The notes beneath the pieces were generated by a model. It was not told the DNA's origin and made no database searches. It saw nothing but the letters and a program-made list of their open reading frames with translations. DNA of 64,000 nucleotides from Carallia brachiata (Eukaryota > Streptophyta > Magnoliopsida > Malpighiales > Rhizophoraceae): positions 5,085,801 through 5,149,800 of the forward strand of contig JADCRB010000066.1 of NCBI GenBank assembly GCA_021464245.1. The letters run 5' to 3'. Below are positions 20,463 through 31,300 of this stretch, in pieces. Position numbers and translations under genes: made by a program. The stretch's first letter is position 1. The number at the start of each line of letters is the position of its first letter.

Positions 20463-20476
20463 AAGTGGGGGTGGTT
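20463..20476 (+). other. Polypurine tract
   Basis: AAGTGGGGGTGGTT directly precedes the 3' LTR start (TGTTTGTCCC at 20,477). The unit A copy is AAGTGGGGGTAGTT at 699-711. It primes plus-strand DNA synthesis. Confidence 0.85.
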
Positions 20477-21348
20477 TGTTTGTCCCTTGAGCATTTGTCA
20501 TGCAGGAGTTGGTGGCACCTTGTACCAATTCTTAGTATGTGACTTTGGACTGGCTGAGCACTCCTTGAGGTAAGGTGGAAGCTGAGAGGGTCAACGTAGG
20601 TACAGGCCTCCATATGGGTCCCAGGGTGGACTAAGACTTGGGCTTGATAGAGGATGCTGGGCTGCATGTTCGTGGGCTCCTTCAGATGGACCATTGGTTT
20701 GGGCAAAGAGACTCAAAACACAAGACTGGGTCTTGGCCAAGTCTACATGGCACTGGATGGTACTTCGGGCACTACATGGCTTTGAGTCTCCTGTGACATG
20801 TGGAACGTGGGGACGTTCGAGTGTGGCTCTATCTTGTTGGTCAAGCATTTGGATAATGCTCATCAGATCGTGCATGGCTAAGGATCATCAGTAGATAAGG
20901 CTCATCGAGATCAAGTGATGGAAGAGTGTGGGAGATAAAGCTTATTAGGATCAAGTCATGGATAAGCTCGTGGAAAAATGAGGATTACCAGCCATGATAG
21001 TAATCATCGAAAAATGACGCTTATCTCCAAGCCCTAGATTGTTGGGGGTGTCAGCTATAAATAGACCCTATGGGTTTATCATTTGTACAAAGTGAGACAG
21101 AAATCACTCAAAGAGAAAGTGAAACATTGTCGAGAGCTCAGTTACTTATTCCTTTGTATTACTTTGAGTAAAGTAATAAAGGTTGGGAAAGGTTCCCGTA
21201 TGCTCTTGTGTCTCTTTTGAGTGTGTGAGTTGTGTGCTTGTTACAAAGTTCTATTGTGCAATCCTGTGTTTGTGAGTTGGCTAATACAAAGTACGACTTA
21301 TTGCCATCACAAGGCGAGAATTTGAGTGAGAAATTTAGCCTTGTGACA
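20477..21348 (+). repeat. 3' LTR of the complete chromovirus
   Basis: An 872-bp LTR, TGTTTGTCCC to TGACA. It retains the TATA box TATAAATAG (21,056-21,064) and AATAAA (21,175-21,180). The U3 doublet has GATAAGGCTCATC (20,894-20,906) and GATAAAGCTTATT (20,934-20,946). It is followed by the downstream target copy CCTAC (21,349-21,353). Confidence 0.92.
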
Positions 21349-21939
21349 CCTACCATGAGGGCGACGGGTGATGTCCATAGAGGGAGCTTGAGAAACGACT
21401 ACTACATCTAAAGAAGGTAACAGACGCGCAAATTACCCAATCCTGATATAGGGAGGTAATGAGATTAAATAACACTATCAGGCTTTTACGAGTCTGGTAA
21501 TTGGAATGAGTACAATTTAAATCCTTAACGAGGATCCATTGGAGGGCAAGTTTGTTGCCATCAACCTGGGTAATTCCATCTCCAATAGCGTAAATTTAAC
21601 TTGTTGCAGTTAAAAAGCTTGTAGTTGAACCTTGGGATGGGTCGATCTGTCCACCTTTTGGTGTGCACCTTTCGCCTCGTTCCTTCCACTAGCGATGCGC
21701 TTTTGGCCTTAATTGCTCAGGTCGTGCCTCCGGCATTGTTACTTTGAAGAAATTAGAGTGCTCAAAGCAAGCCCACGCTTTGGATACATTAGCATGGGAT
21801 AACATCATAGGATTTTGATCCTATTGTGTTGGCCTTCGAGATTGGAGTAATGATTAATAGGGGCAGTCAGGGACATTCGTATTTCATAGTCAGAGGCAAA
21901 GTTCTTGGATTTATGAAAGACGAACAACTACGAAAGCAT

Positions 21940-21990
<51 letters not shown>

Positions 21991-22428
21991 TGATTAGATA
22001 CTATCCTAGTCTCAACCATAAACGATGCTGACTAAGGACTGGTGGAAGTTGCTTCTAGGGCTCTACTGGCGCCTTATGAGAAATCGAAGTCTTTGGGTTC
22101 CGAAGGCAGTATGGTCGCAAGGCTGAAACTTGAAGGAATTGATGGAAGGGCACCACAGGAGTGGAGTCTGCGACTTAATTTGACTTAACACGGGGAAACT
22201 TATTCGGTTCGTACATAGTACAGATTGACAGACTAAGAGCTCTTTCTTGATGCTATGGGTAATGGTGCATGGCCGTTCTTAGTTGCTGGAGCGATTTGTC
22301 TAGTTAATTCCATTAACAAACGAGACCTCAGCCTGCTAACTGGCTATGTGCAGGGACTGTGGCCTTCTAGGCCAAGGATGTTTGAGGCAACAATAGGTTT
22401 GTGATGCCCTTAGATGTTCTTGGCCACA
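21349..22428 (+). pseudogene. 18S rRNA middle part, cut at both ends (unit C)
   Basis: Continues 18S after the retroelement, from CCTACCATG to GATGTTCTTGGCCAC, about 1,080 nt. The 530 loop is badly decayed (CATCAACCTGGG, 21,560-21,571). An internal piece around 22,352 is missing (TGTGCAGGGACTGTGG, where about 40 nt are expected). At about 22,429 the gene breaks off and is joined to spacer sequence, so its 3' end, both ITS, 5.8S and 26S are absent from this unit. Confidence 0.92.
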
Positions 22429-22588
22429 TTTCTATTTTTTATGATTTTTTGTAATTTTCGGCTTCAAAAAATAAAAAAAAAATATTTCTGGCTTCTAAAA
22501 AATTTTCAAATTTATTTCCCAAGCTCTGTTACATTTTTCTCGATGTTTTCTCAAAATTTTAACTCAAAACACCAAGTATTCAAATTTA
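22429..22588 (+). other. Transposed AT-rich rDNA spacer piece at the satellite boundary
   Basis: This 160-bp T/A-rich block is homologous to about 5588-5745 and 13,553-13,715 of the two spacers (shared TTTTTTATGATTTTTTGTA and CACCAAGTATTCAA-like ends). It ends AAATTTAA where the spacers read ATTTTTAAAG. The first satellite monomer follows at once, so the array starts inside what was rDNA spacer. Confidence 0.8.
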
Positions 22589-22869
22589 ACAAAAGCATAA
22601 TCCTCGCCCGCTCAAGCATAAAAGCAGAGATGACAACACCAACAAAACCATACTCTTTGTCCGCACGAGTAGGAAAGGCGAGACGATAGTAACAGCAAAA
22701 GTAGACTCCTTGCCCGCAAGAGTATAAAAGGGAAAAAGAACAACAACAAAAGCATACTCCTCGCTCGCCCGAATATAAAAGGCGAGACAACAACAGAGTA
22801 TAAAAAGTGAGACAACAACAGCAACAAAAGCAGACTCCATACCTGAAAGAGTATAAAAGGTGGGATAGC

Positions 22870-25800
22870 AGCAACAACAACAAAAGCAGACTCTTGACCC
22901 GGAAGAATATAAAAGGCAAAAAGCAAAAAAATAAAAGTGTACTCCTTTCCAGCAAGAGTATAAAAGGCGAGACGGTAACAACAGCAAAGCAGACACCTAA
23001 CCCTGCGAAGTCTAAAAGGCGAGACGATAACAACAACAAAAGCAAACTCTTTTCCCTCTAGAGTATAAAACGCGAGATGACAACAATAAAGTATGTTCCT
23101 TGCTCGCATGAATATAAACGGCGAGACGACAACAACAAATCATGCTGCATGCCAACACAAATATAAAAGGTGAGACAGCAGCAACAACAAAACCATAGTC
23201 CTTGCCTATACAAGTATAAAAGGCGAGATGATAACAACAGCAAAGCATACGCCTAGCCCTCAAGAGTATAAAAGGTGAGACAACTACAACAAAAGTAGGC
23301 TCTTTGCCCTCAAGAGTATACAAGGTGAAGAGGCAACAACAAAGTATACTCCTTGCTCAGCGAGTATAAAAGGCAAGACGGCAACAACAACAAAGCATGT
23401 TGCTTGCCTGTATGAGTACAAAAGGCGAGACAACAACAACAACAAAATTAGACTCCTTGCCTACACAAGTAGAAAGGACAAGACGGTAACAACCGCAAAA
23501 GCATACTCCTTGCTGCCAAAATAAAAAAAGCGGAAAGTACAAAAAAAAAGTATATCCTTGCCCGCGCTAACATAAAAGGCTAGATGTTAACAATAGCAAA
23601 GGAAATGGCTAGCTTGCACGAGTACAAAAGGAAAGACAGCAATAACAACAAAAGCAGGCTCCTTGCCCAAAAGAGCATAGAAGGTGAGACGGTAACAATA
23701 AATCATACTCTTTGCTCGCAAGAGCATAAAAAGCTAGACAGGAAGAACAAAACATACTCCTTGCCTGTAAGAGTATAAAAGGCAAAACAACAATAGCACC
23801 AAAAGCAGACTCCTTGCCTGCAAAAGTATAAAAGGCAAGACGACAACAACAACAAAGCAAACTCCTAGCCTGTACAAGTATAAAATGCAAGACTGCAATA
23901 ACGGCAAAACTAGTCTCCTTGCCTGCAAGAATATAAAGGGTGAGGCGGAAACGATAGCAAAGTAGACTTCTAGTCCACACGAGTATAAAGGGCGGGACGA
24001 CAACAACAACAAAGCCAAACTCCTTCCCTGCACGAGTATAAAAGGCGAGGCAGCAACAACAACAAAACCATACTCGTTGCCCATACGAGTATAAAAGGCA
24101 AGACGACAACGACAACAAATGTATACTCCCTATCTGCACGAGTATAAGAAGTGAGACAACAACAACAAAGCACACTCATTGCTTGCACGATTACAAAAGG
24201 TGAGACAGCAACAACAAAGCATGTTGCTTGCCTGTATAAGCACAAAAGGCGGGATGACAACAACAACAAAACTAGACTCCTTGCCCATAGGAGTATAAAA
24301 GGCAAGACAGCAACAACAACAAAAGCATACTCCTTCCCCTCACGAGCGTAAAAGGTGAGACGACAATCGCAAATCACACTCCTTGCCTGCATGAGTATGA
24401 AAGAATATATGGCAGCAAGCACGAGTAGGAAAGGCAAATAGACAACTGCATTAAAAGTAAACTCCTTGCCCGCACGAGTAAAAAAGGCGAGACGCAACCA
24501 TAGTTAAGCTGGCTCCTAACCCGCACCAGTATAAGGCATGAGATAGAAACAACAGCAAAGGCAGACTCCTTGCCCGCAAGGGTATAAAAGGCGACAAGTA
24601 CAACAACAAAAGCATACTCCTTGCCCTCCTGAGTGTAAAAGGTGAGACGACATCAACAATAACACCAAAATTTTTCCCACACGAGCATGATGGTCGAGAC
24701 GGTAACATCAGCAAAAGTAGACTCTTTGTCCGCAATAATATAAAAGGCAACAAGTACAACAACAAAAGTACACTCCTCGCTCGCCCGAGCATAAAAGGTA
24801 AGACATCAACGACAACATTAGTAGGTTCCTTGCCCTGAAAAGGTTAGAAGGCAACAACAAAGCATACTCCTTGCTCACATGAGTGTAAAAGGTGAGACGG
24901 TAACAACAAAGCATGTTGCTTGCCTGCATGAGTATAAAAGGTGAAGCGGCAACAACAACAAAACCAGATTTTTTTCCTGCATGATTGTAAAAGGCGAGAC
25001 AACAACAACCGCAAAAGCAGACTTCTTACTCGCAAGAATATAAAAGGCAAAAAGTACAAAAGCAAAAGTATACCCCTTGCTCAAACGGGTATAAAGGCGA
25101 GACAATAACAACAACAAAGCATACTCCTTAACCACACGAGTACAGAAGGCGAGTCGACAGCAACAAGGCATGCTCCTTTGCTGCAGGAGTATAAAAGGCG
25201 AGATGGCAACAACAAGAAAACCAGACTCCTTGCCCATATGAGCATAAAAGGCAAGATGACAACAACGAAAAAAGCATACTCCCTTCCCGCACAAGTATTA
25301 AATGCGAGACGGCAACAACAAAGCATACTCTTTGCCCACATGAGTATAAAGACTAGACGACAATAAGTACGAGTATAAAAGGCAAGATAATAACAACAAA
25401 AAAGTAGATGCCTAGCCCATATGAGTACAAAAGGTGAGACGGCAACAACAACATAGTAGATGCCTAGCCAGCATGAGTTTGAAAGGCGAGAAGACAACAA
25501 CATCAAAATCTGACTCTTTGCCCACTAGAGTGTAAATGTTGAGAGGGCAACAACAAAGCATAGTCCTTCCCTGCAACAATATAAAGGACGAGACAGCAAC
25601 AACAACAAAAGCAGACACTTGACCCGCAAGAATATAAAAGGCAAAAACTAAAAAAATAAAAGTGTACTCCTTTCTAGCAAGAGTATAAAAGGCGAGACGG
25701 TAACAACAACAAAGTAGACACCTAACCCTCCGAAGTCTAAAAAGCGAGACGGCAACAACAACAAAAGCAAACTCTTTTCCCGCTACAGTAGACAACAGGA

Positions 25801-28323
25801 GATGACAACAATAAAGTATATTCCTTGCTCGCATGAATATAAACGGCGAGACGACAACAACAAATCATGATGCATGCCAGCACGAGTATAAAAGGTAAGA
25901 CAGTAGCAACAACAAAACCAGATTCCTTGCCTAACTGAGTATAAAAGGCGAAACGATAACAACAGCAAAGCATACGCCTAGCCCTCAAGAATATAAAAGG
26001 TGAGACAACAACAACAACAAAAGTAGGCTCCTTGCCCTAAAGAGTATACAAGGTGAGGCGGCAACAACAAAGTATACTCCTTGCTCAGCGAGTATAAAAG
26101 GCAAGACGGTAACAACAACAAAGAACGCTGCTTGCCTGTACGAGTACAAAAGGTGAGACAACAACAATAACAAAATCAGATTCCTTGCCTACACAAGTAG
26201 AAAGGGCAAGACGGTAACAACCGCAAAAGCATACTCCTTGCCGCCAAAATTAAAAAAGCGGAAAGTACAAAAAAAAAGTATACTCCTTGCCCGCACTAAC
26301 ATAAAAGGCGAGATGGAAACAATAGCAAAGCAAATGGCCAGCTTGCACGAGTATAAAAGGAAAAACAACAATAACAACAAAAGCAGGCTCCTTGCCCACA
26401 AGAGCATAGAAGGCAAGACGGTAACAATAAATCATACTCTTTGCCCGCAAGAGCATAAAAGGCTGGACAGGAAGAACAAAACATACTCCTTGCTTGTAAG
26501 AGTATAAAAGGCAAAACAGCAATAGCACCAAAAGCAGCCTCCTTGCCTGCAAAAGTATAAAAGGCAAGACGACAACAACAACAAAACAGACTCCTAGCCT
26601 GGACAAGTATAAAAGGCGAGACTACAACAACGACAAAACTAGTTTCCTTGCCTGCAAGAATATAAAGGGCAGGGCAGAAACGATAGCAAAGTAGACTTCC
26701 AGTCCACACAAGTATAAAGGGCGGGACGGCAACAACAACAAAGCCAAACTCCTTCCCTGCACGAGTATAAAAGGCGATCGGCAGGCACACAACAAACAAA
26801 CCATACTCGTTGCCCATACGAGTATAAAAAAAGCAAGACGACAACGACACAAAAGCATACTCCCTACCTACACGAGTATAAGAAGTGAGACGACAACAAC
26901 AAAGCACACTCATTGCTTGCACGATTACAAAAGGTGAGACAGCAACAACAAAGCATGTTCCTTGCCTGTATAAGTACAAAAGGCGGGATGACAACAACAA
27001 CAAAACTAGACTCCTTGCCGATAGGAGTATAAAAGGCAAGAGAGAAAGAGCAACAAAAGCATACTCCTTCCCCGCACGAGCATAAAAGGTGAGACGACAA
27101 TCGCAAATCACACTCCTTGCCTGCATGAGTATGAAAGAATATATGGCAGCAAGCACGAGTATAAAAGGCAAATAGACAACTGCAACAAATGCAAAATCCT
27201 TGTCCGTACGAGTATAAAAGGTGAGACGCAACCATAGTTAAGTTGACTCCTAACCCGCACAAGTATAAGGCATGAGATAGAAACAACAACAAAGGCAGAC
27301 TCCTTGCCCGCAAGAGTATAAAAGGCGACAAGTACAACAACAAAAGCATACTCCCTTCCCTCCTGAGTGTAAAAGGCGAGAGGGCAACAACAACAAAACC
27401 AGAATTTTTCCCACACGAGAATGATGGTCGAGACGGTAACAGCAGCAAAAGTAGACTCCTTGCCCGCAAGAATATAAAAGGCAACAAGTACAACAACAAA
27501 AGTACACTCCTTGCTCGCCCAAGCATAAAAGGTAAGACATCAACGACAACATTAGTAGGTTCCTTGCCTAGAAAAGGTTAGAAGGCAACAACAAAGCATA
27601 CTCCTTGCTCGCATGAGTATAAAAGGTGAGACGGCAACAACAAAGCATGTTGCTTGCCTACACGAGTATAAAAGGTGAAGCGGCAACAACAACAAAACCA
27701 GAATTTTTTCTTGCATGATTGTAAAAGGCGAGACAACAACAACTGCAAAAGCAGACTCCTTACTCGTAAGAATATAAAAGGCAAAAAGTACAAAAGCAAA
27801 AGTATACCCCTTGCTCAGACGGGTATAAAGGGTGTGACAATAACAACAACAAAGCATACTACACGAGTACAGAAGGCGAGTCGACAGCAACAAAGCATGC
27901 TCCTTCGCCGCACGAGTATAAAAGGCTTGATGGCAACAATAACAAAACCAGACTCCTTGCCCATATGAGCATAAAAGGCAAGATGACAACAACGACAAAA
28001 GCATACTCCCTTCCCGCACAAGTATTAAATGTGACACGGCAACAGCAAAGCATACTCTTTGCCCACATGAGTATAAAGACTAGACGACAACAAGTACGAG
28101 TATAAAAGGCGAGATAATAACAACAAAAAAGTAGATGGCTAGCACATATGAGTACAAAAGGTGAGACGGAAACAACAACATAGTAGATGCCTAGCCAACA
28201 TGAGTTTGAAAGGCGAGAAGGCAACAACATCAAAATCTGACTCTTTGCCCACTAGAGTGTAAATGGTGAGAGGGCAACAATAAAGAATAGTCCTTGCCTG
28301 CAACAATATAAAGGACGAGACAG
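22870..28323 (+). repeat. Higher-order tandem duplication of 2.73 kb inside the array
   Basis: About 22,870-25,596 and 25,597-28,323 are two collinear copies of a block of roughly 52 monomers. Unusual markers recur at a constant offset: the TTGACCC variant at 22,893 and 25,619 (2,726 bp), and the TGACTCTTTGCCCACTAGAG variant at 25,511 and 28,238 (2,727 bp). The boundaries are approximate. The copies differ by scattered substitutions and one-monomer indels. Confidence 0.85.
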
Positions 28324-31300
28324 CAATAACAACAAAAGCAAACTCCTTGCCTGCAAGAGTATAAAAGGCGGGACGACAATAACATGAAAGCAGAGTCCTA
28401 GCCTGCACGAGTATAAAAGGCGAGACGACATCAACAATAAAAAAATCAAACTCCTTGCCCACACAAGAATAAAAGACAAGATGACAACAACAACAAAACC
28501 AAACTCCTTGCCCGTACAAGTATAAAAGGCAAGACGGCAACAACAACAAAAGTAGGCTCCCTGCCTGCATGAGCATAAGAGGCGAGATAGCAACAACAAA
28601 GTATACTCCTTGCCCCCACAAATATAAATGGCGAGATTGCAACAACAAAGAATACTGCTTGCCTGCACGAGTATAAAATGCGGGACAACAACAACAACCA
28701 AACCAAAATCCTTGCCTGTACGAGAATAAAAGGCAAAATGACAACAACAACAAAAGCATACTCATTTCCTACACAAGTATAAAAGGCAAGACGGAAACAA
28801 AAAAGCACACTCCTTGCCCATAGGAGTATAAAAGACTAATTGGCAACAGGCACGTGTATAAAAGGCTAGGCGACAGCTTCAAAAAAAGCAAACTCCTTGA
28901 CTGCACAAGTATAAAAGGCAAGATGGCAACAATAGCAAAACGGACTTCTAGCTCGCACGATGATAAGAGGCAAGATAGCAACAACAACAAAAGCAGACTC
29001 TTTACCTATAAGAGTATAAAAGGCGACAAGCACAACAACAAAAACATACTGCTCCCCCACCCGAGTCTAAAAGGCAAGACAACAACAACAACAAAACTAG
29101 ACTCTTTGCCTGCATGAGTATGATAAGCAAGACTGTGATATCAACAAAGGTAGACTCTTTACCCACAAGAATATAAAAGGCAACAAGAATAACAAGAAAA
29201 GTATACTCCTCGCTCACCTGAGTATAAAAGGCGAGAAAGCAATAATAACAAAACCAGACTCCTTACTCCCAAGAGTAAAAAAGGTGTGACAGCACCAACA
29301 CCAAAAGCAAACTCCTGTCCCCCAAGAATATAAAAGGCAAAAAGTACAAAAATAAAAATATACTCCTTTCCTGCAAGAGTATAAAAGGTGAGATGGTATC
29401 AGTAGCAAAACTGACGCCTACCTCTCGAGTCTAAAAGGCAAGACGACAACAACAACTAAAGCAGACTCGTTGCCTGCAAGAGTATAAAAGGCAAGACGAC
29501 AACAGCAAAGCATACTCCTTGCTTGCACGAGTATAAAAGGCGAGACGGTAACAACAAAGCATGTCGCTTGCCAACACGAGTACAAAAGGCAAGACTGCAA
29601 CAACAACAAAATCAGACTTCTTGTCCACACGAGAGTAGAAGGCAAAGATGATAGCAACAGTAAAACAGACACCTAACCCTCAGGAGTATAAAAGGCAAGA
29701 CGACAACAACAACAAAAGCAGGCTCTTTGCCCTCAAGAGTATAAAGGTGAGATGACAACAACAAAGCATACTTCTTGCTGGCATGCGTACAAAAGACGAG
29801 ATGGTAACAACAACAAAATTAGTCTCCTTGCCTGCATGAATATAATAGGCGACACGGTAACTATCGCGAAAGCAAACTCCTTGTTCGCAGGAATATAAAA
29901 AGCAAAAATGACAAAAACAAAAGTATACTCCTTGCCCGTGCAAGTATAAAAGGTAGGACGGAAAAGACTCCTTGCCCGCAAAACTATAAAAGCCGAGTGG
30001 CAACAATAAAACATACTCCTTGCCCACAAGAGTATGAAAGGCAATACAGCAGCAACAAAGAAAGCAAACTCCTTGCCCACAAAAGTACAAAAGGTAGTAC
30101 AACAACAATAGCAAAGCGAACTCCTAGCCCGCACGAGTATAAAGGCGAGACAGCAACAACAGCAATACCAGTCTCCTTGCCTGCAAGAGTATAGAGGGCG
30201 GGATGGCAACAACAATAGTGCAGACTGCTAGCGCACACGAGTATAAAAGGCGAGACGATGATAGAAACAAAACCAGACTCCTTGCTCGCACGAGAATAAA
30301 AAGCTAGACAGCAGCAACAACTAAACTAGATTCCTTGGCCGCACAAGCATAAAAGTCAAGACGACACTAACAACAAAAGTATACTCTTTGCCCGCACGAG
30401 TATAAAAGGTGAGACGGTAACAACAAAGCATCCTCCTTGCCTGCATGACTATAAAAGGCAAGACGGCAAAAAAAAGGTATGCTGCTTTCCCACACGAGTA
30501 TAAAAGCCGAGACGGCAACAACAAGAAAGCAAACTCTTAGCCCGCATGAGTATTAGAGGCGCGACAGCAAAAAAAAGAAAACTCCTTGCCTGCAAGAGTA
30601 TAAAAGGCAACAAGTACATCAACAAGAGTGTACTCCTTGCTCGCCCAAGTATAAAAGGTAAAACAACAACAATTGCAAAACCAAACTCTTTGTCCGCTTG
30701 CATATGAAAGGCGAGACAGTAACAACAGCAAAAGTAGACTCCTTGCCCACAATAATATGAAAGGCGATAAATACAACAACAATAGTATACTTCTCGACTA
30801 CCTGCTTATAAAAGGCGAGATAGCAATAACAATAAAACTAGACTTCTTACTCGCAAGTGTCTAAAAGGTGAGACAGCAAAAACAGTGTCCTTGCCCACAA
30901 GAATATGAAATGTAAAAAGTGTAAAAATAAAAGTATACTCTTTGCCCACGAGAGTATAAAAGGCGAGATGGTAACAACAGCAAAGCAGATGCCTAACCCT
31001 CTCAAGTATTAAAAAGTGAGACGACAACAACAACAAAAAATAGACTCCTTGCCAGGAAGAGTATAAAAGGCGCGACGAAAATAATAAAAAAAATAGACTC
31101 CTTGCCCATACGAGTATAAAAGGCGATATGACAACAACAACAAGAGCATACTCCTTGCCCGCAAGAATATAAAAGGCAAAAGGTACAAAAATAAAAGTAT
31201 ACTCTTTGCCTACAAAAGTATAAAAGGCGAGATGATAACGACAGCAAAGTAGATGCCTAACCTTCTCGTGTATAATAGATGAGACGATGACAACAACAAA

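Larger units (their letters stand above)
15143..21348 (+). mobile_element. Complete but dead Ty3/gypsy chromovirus inserted in 18S rDNA
   Basis: A 6,206-bp LTR retrotransposon with two LTRs (876 and 872 bp), an initiator-Met primer binding site, gag with a zinc knuckle, protease, reverse transcriptase, RNase H, integrase and a C-terminal chromodomain, and a polypurine tract. The order protease-RT-RNase H-integrase is that of Ty3/gypsy, and the chromodomain places it among chromoviruses. It interrupts 18S rRNA between CCTAC (15,138-15,142) and CCTAC (21,349-21,353), a perfect 5-bp duplication. Every coding module has stops, frameshifts or lost catalytic residues, and the two LTRs differ at many positions by eye, so the insertion is old. 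Units A and B carry remnants at the identical 18S site. Confidence 0.93.

Noticed and set aside
1..22428. Whole cluster as an assembly artefact
   Set aside because: It cannot be excluded without reads, but the units differ in deletions and point changes, and perfect target duplications flank the elements, which argues for real sequence.
26296..27231. A 311-codon minus-strand frame, and similar ones at 54-57 kb
   Set aside because: Same cause as above; the peptide changes in step with monomer variants and ends wherever a CTA or TCA variant arises.
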